Shown piece after piece: positions 27,080 to 35,387 of a stretch of 64,000 nt of DNA (positions are counted from its first letter, which is position 1; every line of letters begins with the position of its first letter). Origin of the DNA: JAFGNV01 sp964612485. Its GTDB lineage: Bacteria > Chloroflexota > Anaerolineae > 4572-78 > J111. The stretch spans positions 1-64,000 of the forward strand of contig CAZTFF010000021.1 of the NCBI GenBank assembly GCA_964612485.1, in the 5' to 3' direction. A program made the translations under genes and the position numbers. The notes beneath the pieces are model-generated. The model searched no databases. It worked only from the letters and a program-made list of their open reading frames with translations, and had not been told where the DNA came from.

Positions 27080-27934
27080 ATGATCAGGATTGTTACGGAT
27101 TCGAGTAGTGCGCTTCCCCCGGAATTTATCCAACAGCATAATTTGAGCGTTGTCCCGTTAACCATCCAGTGGGGCGATGAAACTTTTGCCGAAGGCGCGG
27201 GTTTAAGCAACCGCGATTTTTTTCGCCGGCTGGCGTCTGCCGATGTATTTCCGACCACGTCACAACCGGCGGTCGCTGATTTTGAACGGGCCTACCGGCA
27301 TATTTTACAAGAAGAACCGGCCGCCGAAATTCTGGTGTTGACTGTCTCCAGTAAATTGAGCGGCACCCATCATACGGCCCTCACCGCGGCGACACGCTTG
27401 CCGGAGGCCCGCATTAACGTCTTCGATAGCCTCTCCGTAGCCATGGGCGTGGGTCTGATGGTGATGGCGGCGGTTCGGCTGGCCCAGACGGATCGAACGC
27501 TGCCGGAAATCTTATCCCAATTGAGGTATTTGCGAGATCATTTACCCATCTTTTTGACGGTTGATGATCTGAACTACCTCAAACGCGGCGGGCGGATTGG
27601 CGCGGCTGCCGCCTTTTTGGGCACGGTGTTGAACACCAAACCCATTCTAACCCTAGAAGCGGGTGAAATCCAACCGGTGGCCCGCGTGCGCGGCCAAAAG
27701 AACGCTATCCATCAATTGTTCACTGAATTGGAACGCCAGTTACCCGCGCCAAACCATCCTGTCCAGGCCGGGGTGATGCACGCGGGGGCTGAAGAGGCGG
27801 CCCGCCAACTGGGCCGCATGATCCAGGAACGATTCAACATTACTTACTTTTTTCTATTTGAAATCGGCCCGGCGCTGGGCACGCATGTGGGGCCGGGCAC
27901 CATCGGCACCGGATTTTGCCCGCATCTGGCCTAA
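27080..27934 (+). CDS. DegV family fatty-acid-binding protein (1)
   Basis: A 284-residue two-domain DegV protein. It opens with the family signature IRIVTDSSSALPPEF, has PTTSQPAV (about 59-66) and the SSKLSGTHHTA loop (about 92-102) that contacts the lipid carboxylate, then FDSLSVAMGVGLMV and the second-domain motif LNYLKRGGRIGAAAAFLGTVLNTKPIL. In Firmicutes, DegV-like FakB proteins present fatty acids to the FakA kinase for phospholipid synthesis; no fakA is in this window. The gene ends 28 bp before the ECF sigma gene. A second DegV paralog follows the sigma gene. Confidence 0.92.
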   Translation: MIRIVTDSSSALPPEFIQQHNLSVVPLTIQWGDETFAEGAGLSNRDFFRRLASADVFPTTSQPAVADFERAYRHILQEEPAAEILVLTVSSKLSGTHHTALTAATRLPEARINVFDSLSVAMGVGLMVMAAVRLAQTDRTLPEILSQLRYLRDHLPIFLTVDDLNYLKRGGRIGAAAAFLGTVLNTKPILTLEAGEIQPVARVRGQKNAIHQLFTELERQLPAPNHPVQAGVMHAGAEEAARQLGRMIQERFNITYFFLFEIGPALGTHVGPGTIGTGFCPHLA

Positions 27935-27962
27935 AACAGCCCTTTTCGCCACGGAAAGTTCA

Positions 27963-28550
27963 ATGACATCCAACCACGTTCTTGACGAAGACCAACTGAT
28001 TGAAGATGCCAAAACAGACCCCGATGCCTTTGGCCAACTGTACGAACTGTACGTTGGCAAGGTGTATAACTATATTTACTACCGGGTGGGCAATCATCAT
28101 GACGCCGAAGATTTAACGGCCAAGGTATTTTACCGTGCCCTCAACCATATTCCCCGCTACAAAAACAGCGGCGCGCCCTTTGCCGCCTGGTTGTATCGAA
28201 TAGCCCATAATCTGGTAGCCAACTGGCACCGCGATCACAGCCGCCGCCAGATGGTGGCCCTGGAAAATGTTAACCTCAGCAGCAAAAAACAGGAAACACC
28301 TCACCACGCAGCAGAGCAAACCGACCAGCGTGAATTATTGCTGGAAGCGATTCACAAACTTCCCCCCGAACGCCAGCAACTGCTCACCCTCAAATTTGCC
28401 GAACGGATGTCGAATGCTGAAATTGGCCGGGTGATGGGCCGCAGCGAAGGCGCCATCAAATCGCTGTATCACCGCACGCTGGTATCATTAAAAAAACTGT
28501 TAGCCGAACATGAAAATTTGGTCAAGGAATTGATGGAGGAGCAGCCGTGA
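27963..28550 (+). CDS. ECF-type RNA polymerase sigma factor
   Basis: A 195-residue sigma-70 family factor with only regions 2 and 4. Region 2 spans about residues 18-90 (FGQLYELYVGKVYNYIYYRVGNHHDAEDLTAKVFYRAL, then APFAAWLYRIAHNLVANWHRDHSR). Region 4 spans about 125-180, with LPPERQQLLTLKFAERMSNAEIGRVMGRSEGAIKSLYHRTL forming the promoter -35-binding helix-turn-helix. ATG at 27963 follows GGAAAG; the open frame extends upstream but only inside the degV gene. Its stop overlaps the GTG start of the next degV gene (GTGA), so they are translationally coupled. Confidence 0.93.
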   Translation: MTSNHVLDEDQLIEDAKTDPDAFGQLYELYVGKVYNYIYYRVGNHHDAEDLTAKVFYRALNHIPRYKNSGAPFAAWLYRIAHNLVANWHRDHSRRQMVALENVNLSSKKQETPHHAAEQTDQRELLLEAIHKLPPERQQLLTLKFAERMSNAEIGRVMGRSEGAIKSLYHRTLVSLKKLLAEHENLVKELMEEQP

Positions 28551-29416
28551 TCAAAATTGTTACCGATACAACTTGTGATTTGCCGCCGGCCTGGTTCGAA
28601 ACCTATCAAATTACCACCATTCCGATGAACATTCAATTTGGCCTGGATTCTTTTCAAGAAGGGATCACCCTTGATGCCGACACCTTCTATCGCCGCATCG
28701 AAGACGAACAGGCATTGCCTACGACGTCGCAGCCCTCGGTGGGCCAATTTATGGAACTATACCAAAAACTGGCCGCCGACGGCAGCGAAATCTTATCCAT
28801 TCATTTGACCAGCAATCTTAGCGGAACGTGGCAATCGGCCTCTTTGGCCGCCCAAAAACTTGCCGGCGACGTCAAAATCACCGTCTTCGACAGCTTGACC
28901 GGCTCGCCCAGCCTGGGATTTATGGTGCGAGAGGCCGCGCAGTTGGCCCAGGCCGGCTGGCCGGTGGAAAAAATTGTAACATTGTTGGAAAAACGGCGAG
29001 AGCAAGTAAAAGTTTACATCATGCTGAAAGACCTGCGGTACGCCCGGATGAGCGGCCGGGTGGGCCGTTTGCGCGAAACCATTGCCTCGTTATTAGACAT
29101 CAAACCGATTGTGGGCGTTGAAAATGGAAATTTGATCCCGATAGACCGTGTCCGATCGCAAAGAAATGGGTTTAAACGGATGTTGATGATGGCCGAAGCG
29201 GAGCACGGCCAACGGCCGGTACACGTTGGCATGGTCCACGCCCAGGCTCCCGCAGAGGCCGAAACTTTGCTGGAAGAGGTAAAAGCCCATCTAACGTGCC
29301 GGGATACCTTTGTAACCGATATTGCCTTATCCCTGGCCGTCCACTTTGGCCCCGGCACCGTTGGGTTTGCCACCTATCCGGCAGAAGCGATTGAGCCGGA
29401 GGAAACGACGCGATGA
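28547..29416 (+). CDS. DegV family fatty-acid-binding protein (2)
   Basis: A 289-residue paralog of the DegV protein two genes upstream. It has IKIVTDTTCDLPPAWF at the start, PTTSQPSV, the lipid-head loop LTSNLSGTWQSA, FDSLTGSPSLGFMV, and LRYARMSGRVGRLRETIASLLDIKPIVGV. The GTG start at 28547 overlaps the sigma factor's TGA. Two DegV proteins flanking a sigma factor in one operon suggest lipid-status sensing or membrane-lipid remodelling under that sigma factor, an inference. The start of the next gene overlaps its own stop (ATGA). Confidence 0.92.
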   Translation: MIKIVTDTTCDLPPAWFETYQITTIPMNIQFGLDSFQEGITLDADTFYRRIEDEQALPTTSQPSVGQFMELYQKLAADGSEILSIHLTSNLSGTWQSASLAAQKLAGDVKITVFDSLTGSPSLGFMVREAAQLAQAGWPVEKIVTLLEKRREQVKVYIMLKDLRYARMSGRVGRLRETIASLLDIKPIVGVENGNLIPIDRVRSQRNGFKRMLMMAEAEHGQRPVHVGMVHAQAPAEAETLLEEVKAHLTCRDTFVTDIALSLAVHFGPGTVGFATYPAEAIEPEETTR

Positions 29417-29769
29417 ATCGAAAACAACTCAAAGAAATTCTGTTGATCCACGCCGACCGGTTGGTTGAAGGCCAGCATCCCCAGGCAACGGATTACGTTG
29501 AGCTATCCGAAAAAGATCAGGAGGAAATTTCGCCGCTGTTTGATGTCGCGGAACAGATTGAGTCAACCATCCGGCCGGTTAAAACACCGCGACGTTTTGA
29601 ATCTGATCTAAAAAAAGAACTGCTGACTACCGCCCATCTACGGCAGGCTCAGGGATATACACCCCCGGACCCGGAACGGGAGTTGTTAATTATTACCACC
29701 ATTATCGGTTTTCTGATTGGGCTGGCCGGCGTTCTCATTGCCCGGCGCATTTCTCGACAGTCGGCTTAA
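29413..29769 (+). CDS. One-TM protein, candidate anti-sigma factor
   Basis: A 118-residue protein with a soluble N-terminal part (1-90, acidic and helical: MNRKQLKEILLIHADRLVEG, then KDQEEISPLFDVAEQIES) and one C-terminal membrane helix (about 90-112, IITTIIGFLIGLAGVLIA) followed by a basic tail RRISRQ. There is no zinc-finger HxxxCxxC motif. Soluble-cytosolic plus single-TM architecture, small size and ATGA coupling to the sigma/DegV genes are what one expects of an anti-sigma factor, but I see no recognised anti-sigma domain. It ends 4 bp into the convergent ASCH gene's 3' end. Confidence 0.65.
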   Translation: MNRKQLKEILLIHADRLVEGQHPQATDYVELSEKDQEEISPLFDVAEQIESTIRPVKTPRRFESDLKKELLTTAHLRQAQGYTPPDPERELLIITTIIGFLIGLAGVLIARRISRQSA

Positions 29770-30242
29770 GTTTTGTAAAGCAATCGAAATCGCTCACACA
29801 CCAACGGCATATCGGGCGCAGGGTTCCGGCCAATCTGAGCCAGGCTTTGTGAGAAAAAGCGCCAATGTCCCTCGCGCCAATATTGCAGCGAGCGATCCCC
29901 CTCGCCTTCCTCAAAGGCAAACTGCGCGTCAACCTCGTTGTAGGGCCGGATGGTCACCTCAGTGGTTTCAATGATGCAGAGCGGTTGATTTTTCCCATCC
30001 AACACCACCGTTAAATGGCCGGGCCTCGGGATCGGTTCTCCCTCGGCTTCCCATTCCCACAACGCCGAACAGGTGGCTGTTTTTGTACCGGCCACAATGA
30101 GCGCGCCCAATTCATCGGCCATCTGCGGGGTGCTGCCAAATTGCTCGGCAACGTAAGGTTTATGCCGCAGCGGAGAATCGGCAGGCAAACTGTCTGAAAA
30201 TGATTGCCAGTAGGCTTCAATATGTGGGGAAGATGTCAACAT
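29766..30242 (-). CDS. ASCH domain protein
   Basis: A 158-residue soluble protein of the ASCH (PUA-like beta-barrel) superfamily. Diagnostic features are AEQFGSTPQMADELGALIVAGTKTATCSAL near residues 32-62 (the GxKxxT/S motif at the RNA-binding cleft), EPIPRPGHLTVVLDG, CIIETTEVTIRPYNEVDAQFAFEEGEGD, and the aromatic YWREGHWRFF. Some relatives have RNase or deacylase-like activity on modified nucleosides; which applies here is unknown. ATG at 30242. It points toward the DegV/sigma operon and overlaps its last gene by 4 bp at the 3' ends. Confidence 0.85.
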   Translation of the reverse strand: MLTSSPHIEAYWQSFSDSLPADSPLRHKPYVAEQFGSTPQMADELGALIVAGTKTATCSALWEWEAEGEPIPRPGHLTVVLDGKNQPLCIIETTEVTIRPYNEVDAQFAFEEGEGDRSLQYWREGHWRFFSQSLAQIGRNPAPDMPLVCERFRLLYKT

Positions 30243-30264
30243 TCTTTTTGGTGAACTTCTTTCC

Positions 30265-30942
30265 TTAAACTACCGGAGCCAGATACAACAGCACCGCAAA
30301 AAAATGGCAAATGCTGCCGGCCAGCACAAACAGGTGCCAGATAGCGTGTGCATAGGGGATTCGTTTCGTGGCGTAAAAAATAACACCCACCGTATAAAAA
30401 ATCCCGCCGGCGGCCAGCCAGATCAATCCGCCGGCAGGGATGCTGGCGATCATTTCATTGAGAGCCACCACGCACAACCAGCCCATCAAAATATAGGTTA
30501 AAACAGATACTTTTTTGAAGCGGTGGATAAAAAAGGCCTTGAAACTGATCCCCAGCAAAGCCAGCGTCCAGATAACGCCCAGCAGCACCCAGCCCCAAAT
30601 ACCGCGGATGGCCACCATCAGAAACGGCGTATAGGTTCCGGCAATCAACAGATAGATCGAGGCGTGGTCAATCCGTTGGAAAATTTGTTTGACCGGTGGG
30701 TATTGAAAACTATGGTACAGCGTGGAAGCCAGATACAAAATAACCAGCGTTACCCCGTAAATGGTAAAACTGACAATCTGGGCCGAATTGCCATATAACA
30801 CCGCCAGCGCCAGCAGCAGGGTTAACCCGGCAATGCTTAAGCCCACGCCAATGCCGTGAGAAATGCTGTGGAAGATTTCTTCGCCCAATGAATAGATGCG
30901 GATAGACGTTTGCTGTTTGAGATGCTTCGTATTGGCCGACAT
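30265..30942 (-). CDS. trhA: Hemolysin III/TrhA (PAQR) family membrane protein
   Basis: A 225-residue protein with seven membrane helices. The family's metal-site motifs are all present: E22 in LGEEIFHSISHGIGVGLS, STLYHSFQYP (about 73-82), RIDHASIYLLIAGTYTPF (about 89-106) and YAHAIWHLFVLAGSICHFFA near the C-terminus with two histidines. PAQR/YqfA-type proteins act in membrane energetics or lipid homeostasis, and the hemolysin name is historical. ATG at 30942. The ASCH gene begins 22 bp after its stop, so the two may form one transcript. Confidence 0.93.
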   Translation of the reverse strand: MSANTKHLKQQTSIRIYSLGEEIFHSISHGIGVGLSIAGLTLLLALAVLYGNSAQIVSFTIYGVTLVILYLASTLYHSFQYPPVKQIFQRIDHASIYLLIAGTYTPFLMVAIRGIWGWVLLGVIWTLALLGISFKAFFIHRFKKVSVLTYILMGWLCVVALNEMIASIPAGGLIWLAAGGIFYTVGVIFYATKRIPYAHAIWHLFVLAGSICHFFAVLLYLAPVV

Positions 30943-31071
30943 AGGATCATTTCTCCCGTGAGAATTATTTTACCGCGGGAATTATACACGGCAATAACCT
31001 GACCGGCCAAAAACGTCTATGTTTTCGGACAATGTTGAAACGGCGACAATCTAGATTTCGATGTGACGAAG

Positions 31072-31476
31072 CTACTTGTCCTCAACCGTGAATGAGGTTT
31101 TCAACTCGACGGGATTTTGCAGGGTCTGGCCCACCACACAGTATTTGTCGCGCGATAAAGCTACAGCGCGTTCTACCGCTTTGGGATCAACATCATTCCC
31201 CTTCACGGTGAAGGCCACTTCCACAATTTCGAACGGTTTGGGGTAATCGTCCGGTTGGTGGCCGACCACTTTCACGTCGATACTGGTCACATCCTGACGT
31301 TTTTTTTGCAGCACGCTGATGATGTCCATCCCCATGCAGCCGGCAGCGCCCAGAAGCAGCATTTCGCTGGCCGAAAAATCGCTGCCGCCCATCGGAATTT
31401 CGTTGCCTTTACTGTCGGTGCCTACGTAACGCAGTCCCTGGCCGGTCCAGCGAGCGGATACTTGTTTGGTTCCCAT
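31072..31476 (-). CDS. OsmC family peroxiredoxin-like protein
   Basis: A 134-residue OsmC/YhfA-type protein that reduces organic hydroperoxides with a pair of cysteines. GGSDFSASEMLLLGAAGCMGMDIISVL places the first cysteine at C47, and the second is C112 in SRDKYCVVGQTL. The N-terminal MGTKQVSARWTGQGLRYVGTDSKGN strand region is typical. ATG at 31476 follows AGGAG. It lies between the TrhA gene and the palindromic element at 31547-31706 and seems to be transcribed on its own. Confidence 0.92.
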   Translation of the reverse strand: MGTKQVSARWTGQGLRYVGTDSKGNEIPMGGSDFSASEMLLLGAAGCMGMDIISVLQKKRQDVTSIDVKVVGHQPDDYPKPFEIVEVAFTVKGNDVDPKAVERAVALSRDKYCVVGQTLQNPVELKTSFTVEDK

Positions 31477-31546
31477 GTGAGGTTCTCCTGAATAGTAAAT
31501 TTGTTTGATCTTTTATTTAGACGCGCCACGCGTTGATTTATTACCC

Positions 31547-31706
31547 TCAGGACTTACGCATACATGTCATCCTTCGACTACGCTCAGGACAGGTTTTGAG
31601 CGACCAGAGGGAGTGAAAAATCCCTAAAACGGCCTCTTGCCAATGAGTTTTTGAGGGATTCTTCACTCCGCGTTGCTCCGTTCAGAATGACATGTGTAAG
31701 TCCTGA
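31547..31706. repeat. 160-bp palindromic intergenic element
   Basis: The ends are imperfect inverted repeats of about 25 bp: TCAGGACTTACGCATACATG at the left and CATGTGTAAGTCCTGA at the right. The interior also mirrors itself, with GAGGGAGTGAAAAATCCCTAAAA against TTTTTGAGGGATTCTTCACTCC. There is no ORF. It is MITE-like, between osmC-like and gap genes that are both on the minus strand. Confidence 0.85.
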
Positions 31707-31765
31707 CTATTTGTGATGTTGCAAGGACTCCTCGCTTTGGCCCGGAGTGACATTTGTAGAGAAAT

Positions 31766-31800
31766 AAAAAAAAAAGGAGCGCGGAACCATCCGCGCTCCT
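31766..31800 (-). terminator. Intrinsic terminator after gap
   Basis: Read on the minus strand AGGAGCGCGG and CCGCGCTCCT form a 10-bp stem around a 6-nt loop (31775-31800), followed by a run of Ts (31766-31775). It lies 22 bp beyond the gap stop codon. Confidence 0.92.
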
Positions 31801-31822
31801 CAAAAAACCTTGGTCGAATAAC

Positions 31823-32827
31823 CTAGAGTTTGCCGGCCATCAGGTCCGCCAAATCGGCGGTGCGGCAGGAGTAACCCCACTCGTTATCGTACCAGGTGAC
31901 AACTTTAACCATGTTGCCGCCCAGAGCCTGGCAGAATTCGCCGTCAACCGAACTGGAGGCCGGGTTGCCTTTGAAGTCGATGGAGACCAGCGGTTCTTCC
32001 ACGTAGTCCATCACTTTACTGCCGGCAGCGGCTTCTTTGAGCGCGGCGCGGAGCGACTCGGTGGTCACTTCTTTTTCCACTTCGGCCACAAAGTCTACCA
32101 CCGAAACAGTGGAGGTGGGCACGCGCAGGGCGTAACCGTCAAACTTGCCCTTGAGTTCAGGAATGACCAGAGCCACGGCCTTGGCAGCGCCGGTGGTGGT
32201 GGGAATGATGCTCATGGCGGCGGCGCGGGCGCGACGCAGGTCTTTGTGGGGCAAATCCAAGATCTTTTGGTCGTTAGTGTAGGCGTGGATGGTGGTCATC
32301 AGGCCCTTGACAATGCCAAACTTGTCGTTGACCACTTTGGCCGCGGGAGCCAGGCAGTTAGTGGTGCAGGAAGCATTAGAAACGATATTGTGCTTGGCCG
32401 AGTCATATTGATCTTCGTTCACGCCCAGCACAATGGTCAGGTCTTCGCCTTTCGCCGGGGCGCTGATGATGACTTTTTTAGCGCCGGCGGTCAGGTGCTT
32501 GCCGGCCCCGTCGCGGTCGCGGAAGAAACCGGTGGATTCCACCACAATGTCCACGCCCAACTCGCCCCAGGGCAGGTTAGCGGGGTCGCGCTCGGCCAAC
32601 ACTTTGACCACCTTGCCATCAATCTTCAATCCGTCTTCAACCACTTCAACATCGCCGTCAAACTTGCCATAGTTTGAGTCGTATTTGAGCAGGTGGGCCA
32701 TGGTTGCCACATCGCCAATATCATTGACGGCCACAACTTCCAGGCTGTCGGGATACATATCGCGAATTGCTTTGAATACTTGCCGGCCAATCCGGCCAAA
32801 TCCATTAATACCAACTTTTGTAGCCAT
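31823..32827 (-). CDS. gap: Glyceraldehyde-3-phosphate dehydrogenase, type I
   Basis: A 334-residue glycolytic enzyme that oxidises glyceraldehyde-3-phosphate with NAD(P)+ and phosphate. KVGINGFGRIGRQV is the dinucleotide loop, SNASCTTNCLAP contains catalytic C154, and the C-terminal VVTWYDNEWGYSCRTADL is conserved. ATG at 32827 follows a GGAGG; an upstream in-frame start at 32848 would include the ribosome-binding site and is rejected. The length is standard. It has its own strong promoter at 33028-33056, a long structured leader of about 190 nt and its own terminator, so it is a single-gene transcript downstream of glgA. Confidence 0.97.
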   Translation of the reverse strand: MATKVGINGFGRIGRQVFKAIRDMYPDSLEVVAVNDIGDVATMAHLLKYDSNYGKFDGDVEVVEDGLKIDGKVVKVLAERDPANLPWGELGVDIVVESTGFFRDRDGAGKHLTAGAKKVIISAPAKGEDLTIVLGVNEDQYDSAKHNIVSNASCTTNCLAPAAKVVNDKFGIVKGLMTTIHAYTNDQKILDLPHKDLRRARAAAMSIIPTTTGAAKAVALVIPELKGKFDGYALRVPTSTVSVVDFVAEVEKEVTTESLRAALKEAAAGSKVMDYVEEPLVSIDFKGNPASSSVDGEFCQALGGNMVKVVTWYDNEWGYSCRTADLADLMAGKL

Positions 32828-33021
32828 TTGTAACTGTCCTCCGAACAATTAAATAAGGGGTAATTTATTTATTAGATACAACCGGCGACACTTTAGTAGG
32901 TGCCGCCAATGTTATCGCCTATGGGATTTCGCGGTCGGTGCGGGTCTTCTGCCGTAGAAGTGGGCAAATTTTACTTGGCCCGGGGGTAATCTGCAAATAA
33001 GTGATGCACGTATAAGTATCA
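32828..33021 (-). promoter_or_regulatory. Long structured 5' leader of gap
   Basis: From the predicted transcription start to the gap ATG is about 194 nt with no ORF of note. On the RNA strand it has a strong CTTCT-ACGGC-AGAAG hairpin (about 32945-32960) and a larger GGCGA...TCGCC pairing (about 32884-32920) enclosing GGCGGCACC, then an A/U-rich single-stranded stretch before the GGAGG. I do not recognise a known riboswitch class. A regulatory leader is inferred only from length and folding. Confidence 0.5.
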
Positions 33022-33027
33022 CCTCGC

Positions 33028-33056
33028 ATTATAAAGGAGTTAGGGCCGAGAGTCAA
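33028..33056 (-). promoter_or_regulatory. Strong promoter for gap
   Basis: On the minus strand TTGACT (33056-33051), a 17-bp spacer, and a perfect TATAAT (33033-33028). It lies about 50 bp past the glgA stop. Confidence 0.85.
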
Positions 33057-33103
33057 AATAAGTTGTGTTATTTTTCACGCGGTAAATTTAAAACAACTTA
33101 CTT

Positions 33104-34945
33104 TTACACCTTGTGGTTGAGAGCGACTTTTAGCTCCCAATTAAAGTTATCACGATACTCTTCTCGGGCCGGAATGAAAAATTCGGCAAACATGGCTCTA
33201 TCTTTTTTTAGCGAGCGGCTGAATTTGTTGATGAGGTTTTCCCGCTCCCGGTGCCATTGTTTGACCAGCAGGCCGTAACGATACATATCCACATACCGGC
33301 CCGCCGAGGTATCCCAACCGGCATCAAGGCTCATTGCCGTGCGGATCAGTTCGGCATGGCGGGCGGGGTTATGGCGGTAGGTGTCGATGGCGGCTTTGAT
33401 CTGCCAGAAAAAGGTGTTGGCTTCGCCCGCCCGGTCGCTGATGTCGAGCCATTCGTACAGGTAGCCGCAGTGACGCACTTTGGTGAGGCCGCCGGTGGCC
33501 CGGCCTATGACGATGTTGCCCACCAGCGAGGCTTCGTAATCCACCAGACCGCACGGCTCAAAGCGGGAGGGGATAAGGCAAAAATCGCCCCCGGCAAAAA
33601 TCAGCTTGGAGAGCGGCAGGTTAAAGCCGTTGTTGAAATAAACACGGTTGGGGTAGAGGTGCGACAGCCGGGCAAAATCGGCTTCGGTGGCTTGGCCGGC
33701 GCTATCACCATCCGGGGCCGAGGCCAGGATGATGAATTTGGTGTTGTTTTCGTAGGCCAGCGTACGTTCGATAATATCAACCACCAATCCCAGGTTTTTC
33801 TGATCTACCAGCCGGCCCACGGCAGTGATAAGAATCGGATCACCGTGCGGTTCCGCGCCAAATGTTTCCAGGTGGAGCAGCCGTTTGAGATCGGCCTTCA
33901 CCGGCAGGTGATCGACATCAAAATGATGATCGCGGGCCAACATTTCGGATTGGGTGGTGGGGTGGTGAAAAATCGGTGGGTGCGGGCCGCGTTTCTCCTG
34001 CATCTGCTGCAATACGGCGGCGCTAAGTTCGGGCAAATTTTCGGGCCGGTTGCGGTCGCTCATACCGTTGGTGATGCCGGCAACGGGCAATTTTTCAAAC
34101 AAATCCAGGTGGCGGTTAGGCACAAACACCTCGCCCGGCGGGCTGCCTTTTTGAGCGTAGGCTTTGTGCCATACGGCGTCGTGGCCTTCCTTCAGTTCGG
34201 CGGCGTAACCCCAGGTGCCGGCAATATCGCCGCTGACAGTGGTGATTTTACCGCCTGTTTCGTAAACTTTGAGCATGCAGCCCTTCATCAGGTTGATGTT
34301 ATCAAAAAAATCAAAATATTTGTGAAAGAGTTGATCGCCCGGCAAGTTGATGCGATTCAGCATCGCGTAACCGCCCTCCTCCAGTTGGGTGACGCCCTGG
34401 TAGGTGGCGTTATGGATGGTAAAATGCAGCGGCACCTCGCGTAAATATTCATCGCCCAGGTAAAACGGCACCAGCCCCACGTGATAATCGTGCAAGTGAA
34501 CGGTATCAAAATTGCCCTGTTTGATGTAACCGGCCATCGCCTGGTTAATCACGGCAAACAAATTGAAAGCAAATTGGGGATCGGTGGGGTAAATGGCGGC
34601 GGCGTGAGTCCAATGGAGCTGCCATTCGTCCCAAAAATAGATCACTTTTTGCCCGTCGGGGAAAACGTGTTCGTACACCTCTACCTCAAACGTATGGCCG
34701 TCGAGCGTGACCGGAATCCGTAAATCGAGTTTGGTGAGCCGGTCTTGGTCGTAATGGGCAAAACAGGGAGAGAGGGTTTCAATTTCCAGATCGATGTTTT
34801 GCCGGGCCGCCGCTTTGGCCAATTCCGGCGGCAATTCTTCGACAATCACGCCCAGGCCCCCTATTTTTGCGCCCAGGCCGCTGGACACCCGGCCAATCTC
34901 CCAGGCGGGCATCGCTACCCGAAGTTTTTTGTTTGTTTGAGGCAT
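33104..34945 (-). CDS. glgA: Glycogen/starch synthase, GT5 family
   Basis: A 613-residue enzyme that extends alpha-1,4-glucan from a nucleotide-glucose donor. The N-terminal donor loop reads GAKIGGLGVIVEELP (a variant of KTGGL). VHLHDYHVGLVPFYL and LHFTIHNATYQGV are typical GT5 motifs; the C-terminal domain has ITAVGRLVDQKNLGLV and SRFEPCGLVDYEASLVGNIVIGRATGGL with the acid/base glutamate. It is longer than the E. coli enzyme (477 residues), with an extra segment in the middle (about 290-340) and a long helical C-terminus. ATG at 34945 is supported by GGAG 6 nt upstream; an upstream in-frame ATG at 34978 lacks one. Confidence 0.92.
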   Translation of the reverse strand: MPQTNKKLRVAMPAWEIGRVSSGLGAKIGGLGVIVEELPPELAKAAARQNIDLEIETLSPCFAHYDQDRLTKLDLRIPVTLDGHTFEVEVYEHVFPDGQKVIYFWDEWQLHWTHAAAIYPTDPQFAFNLFAVINQAMAGYIKQGNFDTVHLHDYHVGLVPFYLGDEYLREVPLHFTIHNATYQGVTQLEEGGYAMLNRINLPGDQLFHKYFDFFDNINLMKGCMLKVYETGGKITTVSGDIAGTWGYAAELKEGHDAVWHKAYAQKGSPPGEVFVPNRHLDLFEKLPVAGITNGMSDRNRPENLPELSAAVLQQMQEKRGPHPPIFHHPTTQSEMLARDHHFDVDHLPVKADLKRLLHLETFGAEPHGDPILITAVGRLVDQKNLGLVVDIIERTLAYENNTKFIILASAPDGDSAGQATEADFARLSHLYPNRVYFNNGFNLPLSKLIFAGGDFCLIPSRFEPCGLVDYEASLVGNIVIGRATGGLTKVRHCGYLYEWLDISDRAGEANTFFWQIKAAIDTYRHNPARHAELIRTAMSLDAGWDTSAGRYVDMYRYGLLVKQWHRERENLINKFSRSLKKDRAMFAEFFIPAREEYRDNFNWELKVALNHKV

Positions 34946-34989
34946 CACGGACTCCATTGTTGAGGCATTGTTAAGCAAATTGTACCATG

Positions 34990-35018
34990 ATTATACGCAG
35001 TCGCAAGAAAAAATCGAA
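34990..35018 (-). promoter_or_regulatory. Promoter for glgA
   Basis: On the minus strand TTCGAT (35018-35013), a 17-bp spacer, and a perfect TATAAT (34995-34990). The predicted start is about 38 nt from the glgA ATG. Confidence 0.6.
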
Positions 35019-35035
35019 CTTTACCAAAATATCCA

Positions 35036-35064
35036 TTGACATGGATCAATGGGTTTGGTATAGT
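35036..35064 (+). promoter_or_regulatory. Strong promoter toward the beta-helix protein gene
   Basis: A perfect TTGACA at 35036-35041, a 17-bp spacer, and TATAGT at 35059-35064. It reads through repeat copy 2 (35081-35168) into a leader of about 317 nt before the ATG at 35388. It is divergent to the glgA promoter, with about 18 bp between their -35 boxes. Confidence 0.78.
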
Positions 35065-35080
35065 GAAGTTATTATGTATC

Positions 35081-35168
35081 TCAATAATCTGGGGCAGCGT
35101 TGGTTGAGCTTGTCCAAACCAACGGTCTTCGACAGACTCAGACCTCGTTCCCCCAAAATATTGAGAAG
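35081..35168 (-). repeat. Dispersed 88-bp repeat, copy 2 (inverted)
   Basis: It is the reverse complement of the copy at 72-159, with the same 88-nt length. It lies in the untranslated leader of the giant beta-helix protein gene, directly after the promoter. The rest of the 35169-35387 gap holds nothing recognisable apart from the ribosome-binding region. Confidence 0.85.
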
Positions 35169-35387
35169 ACACACTATTATGGGCAACCTCTGGGGGATTC
35201 CACATTGATTGGCGGGCCGCCGCTCGATAAATCTTCCGGTCAATTATCTTAAAACCATATACTGTCCCAAAAACCACGCTGCCTTGTAAGTTCTATTCCT
35301 TAAAAAGGCGTGGCGTTTGGTAGTTGGGGCAATTATATTCTTTTCTACGGTGTCGTAGAAGTATCGTTTTGCTGTGGGGGGCAACAT

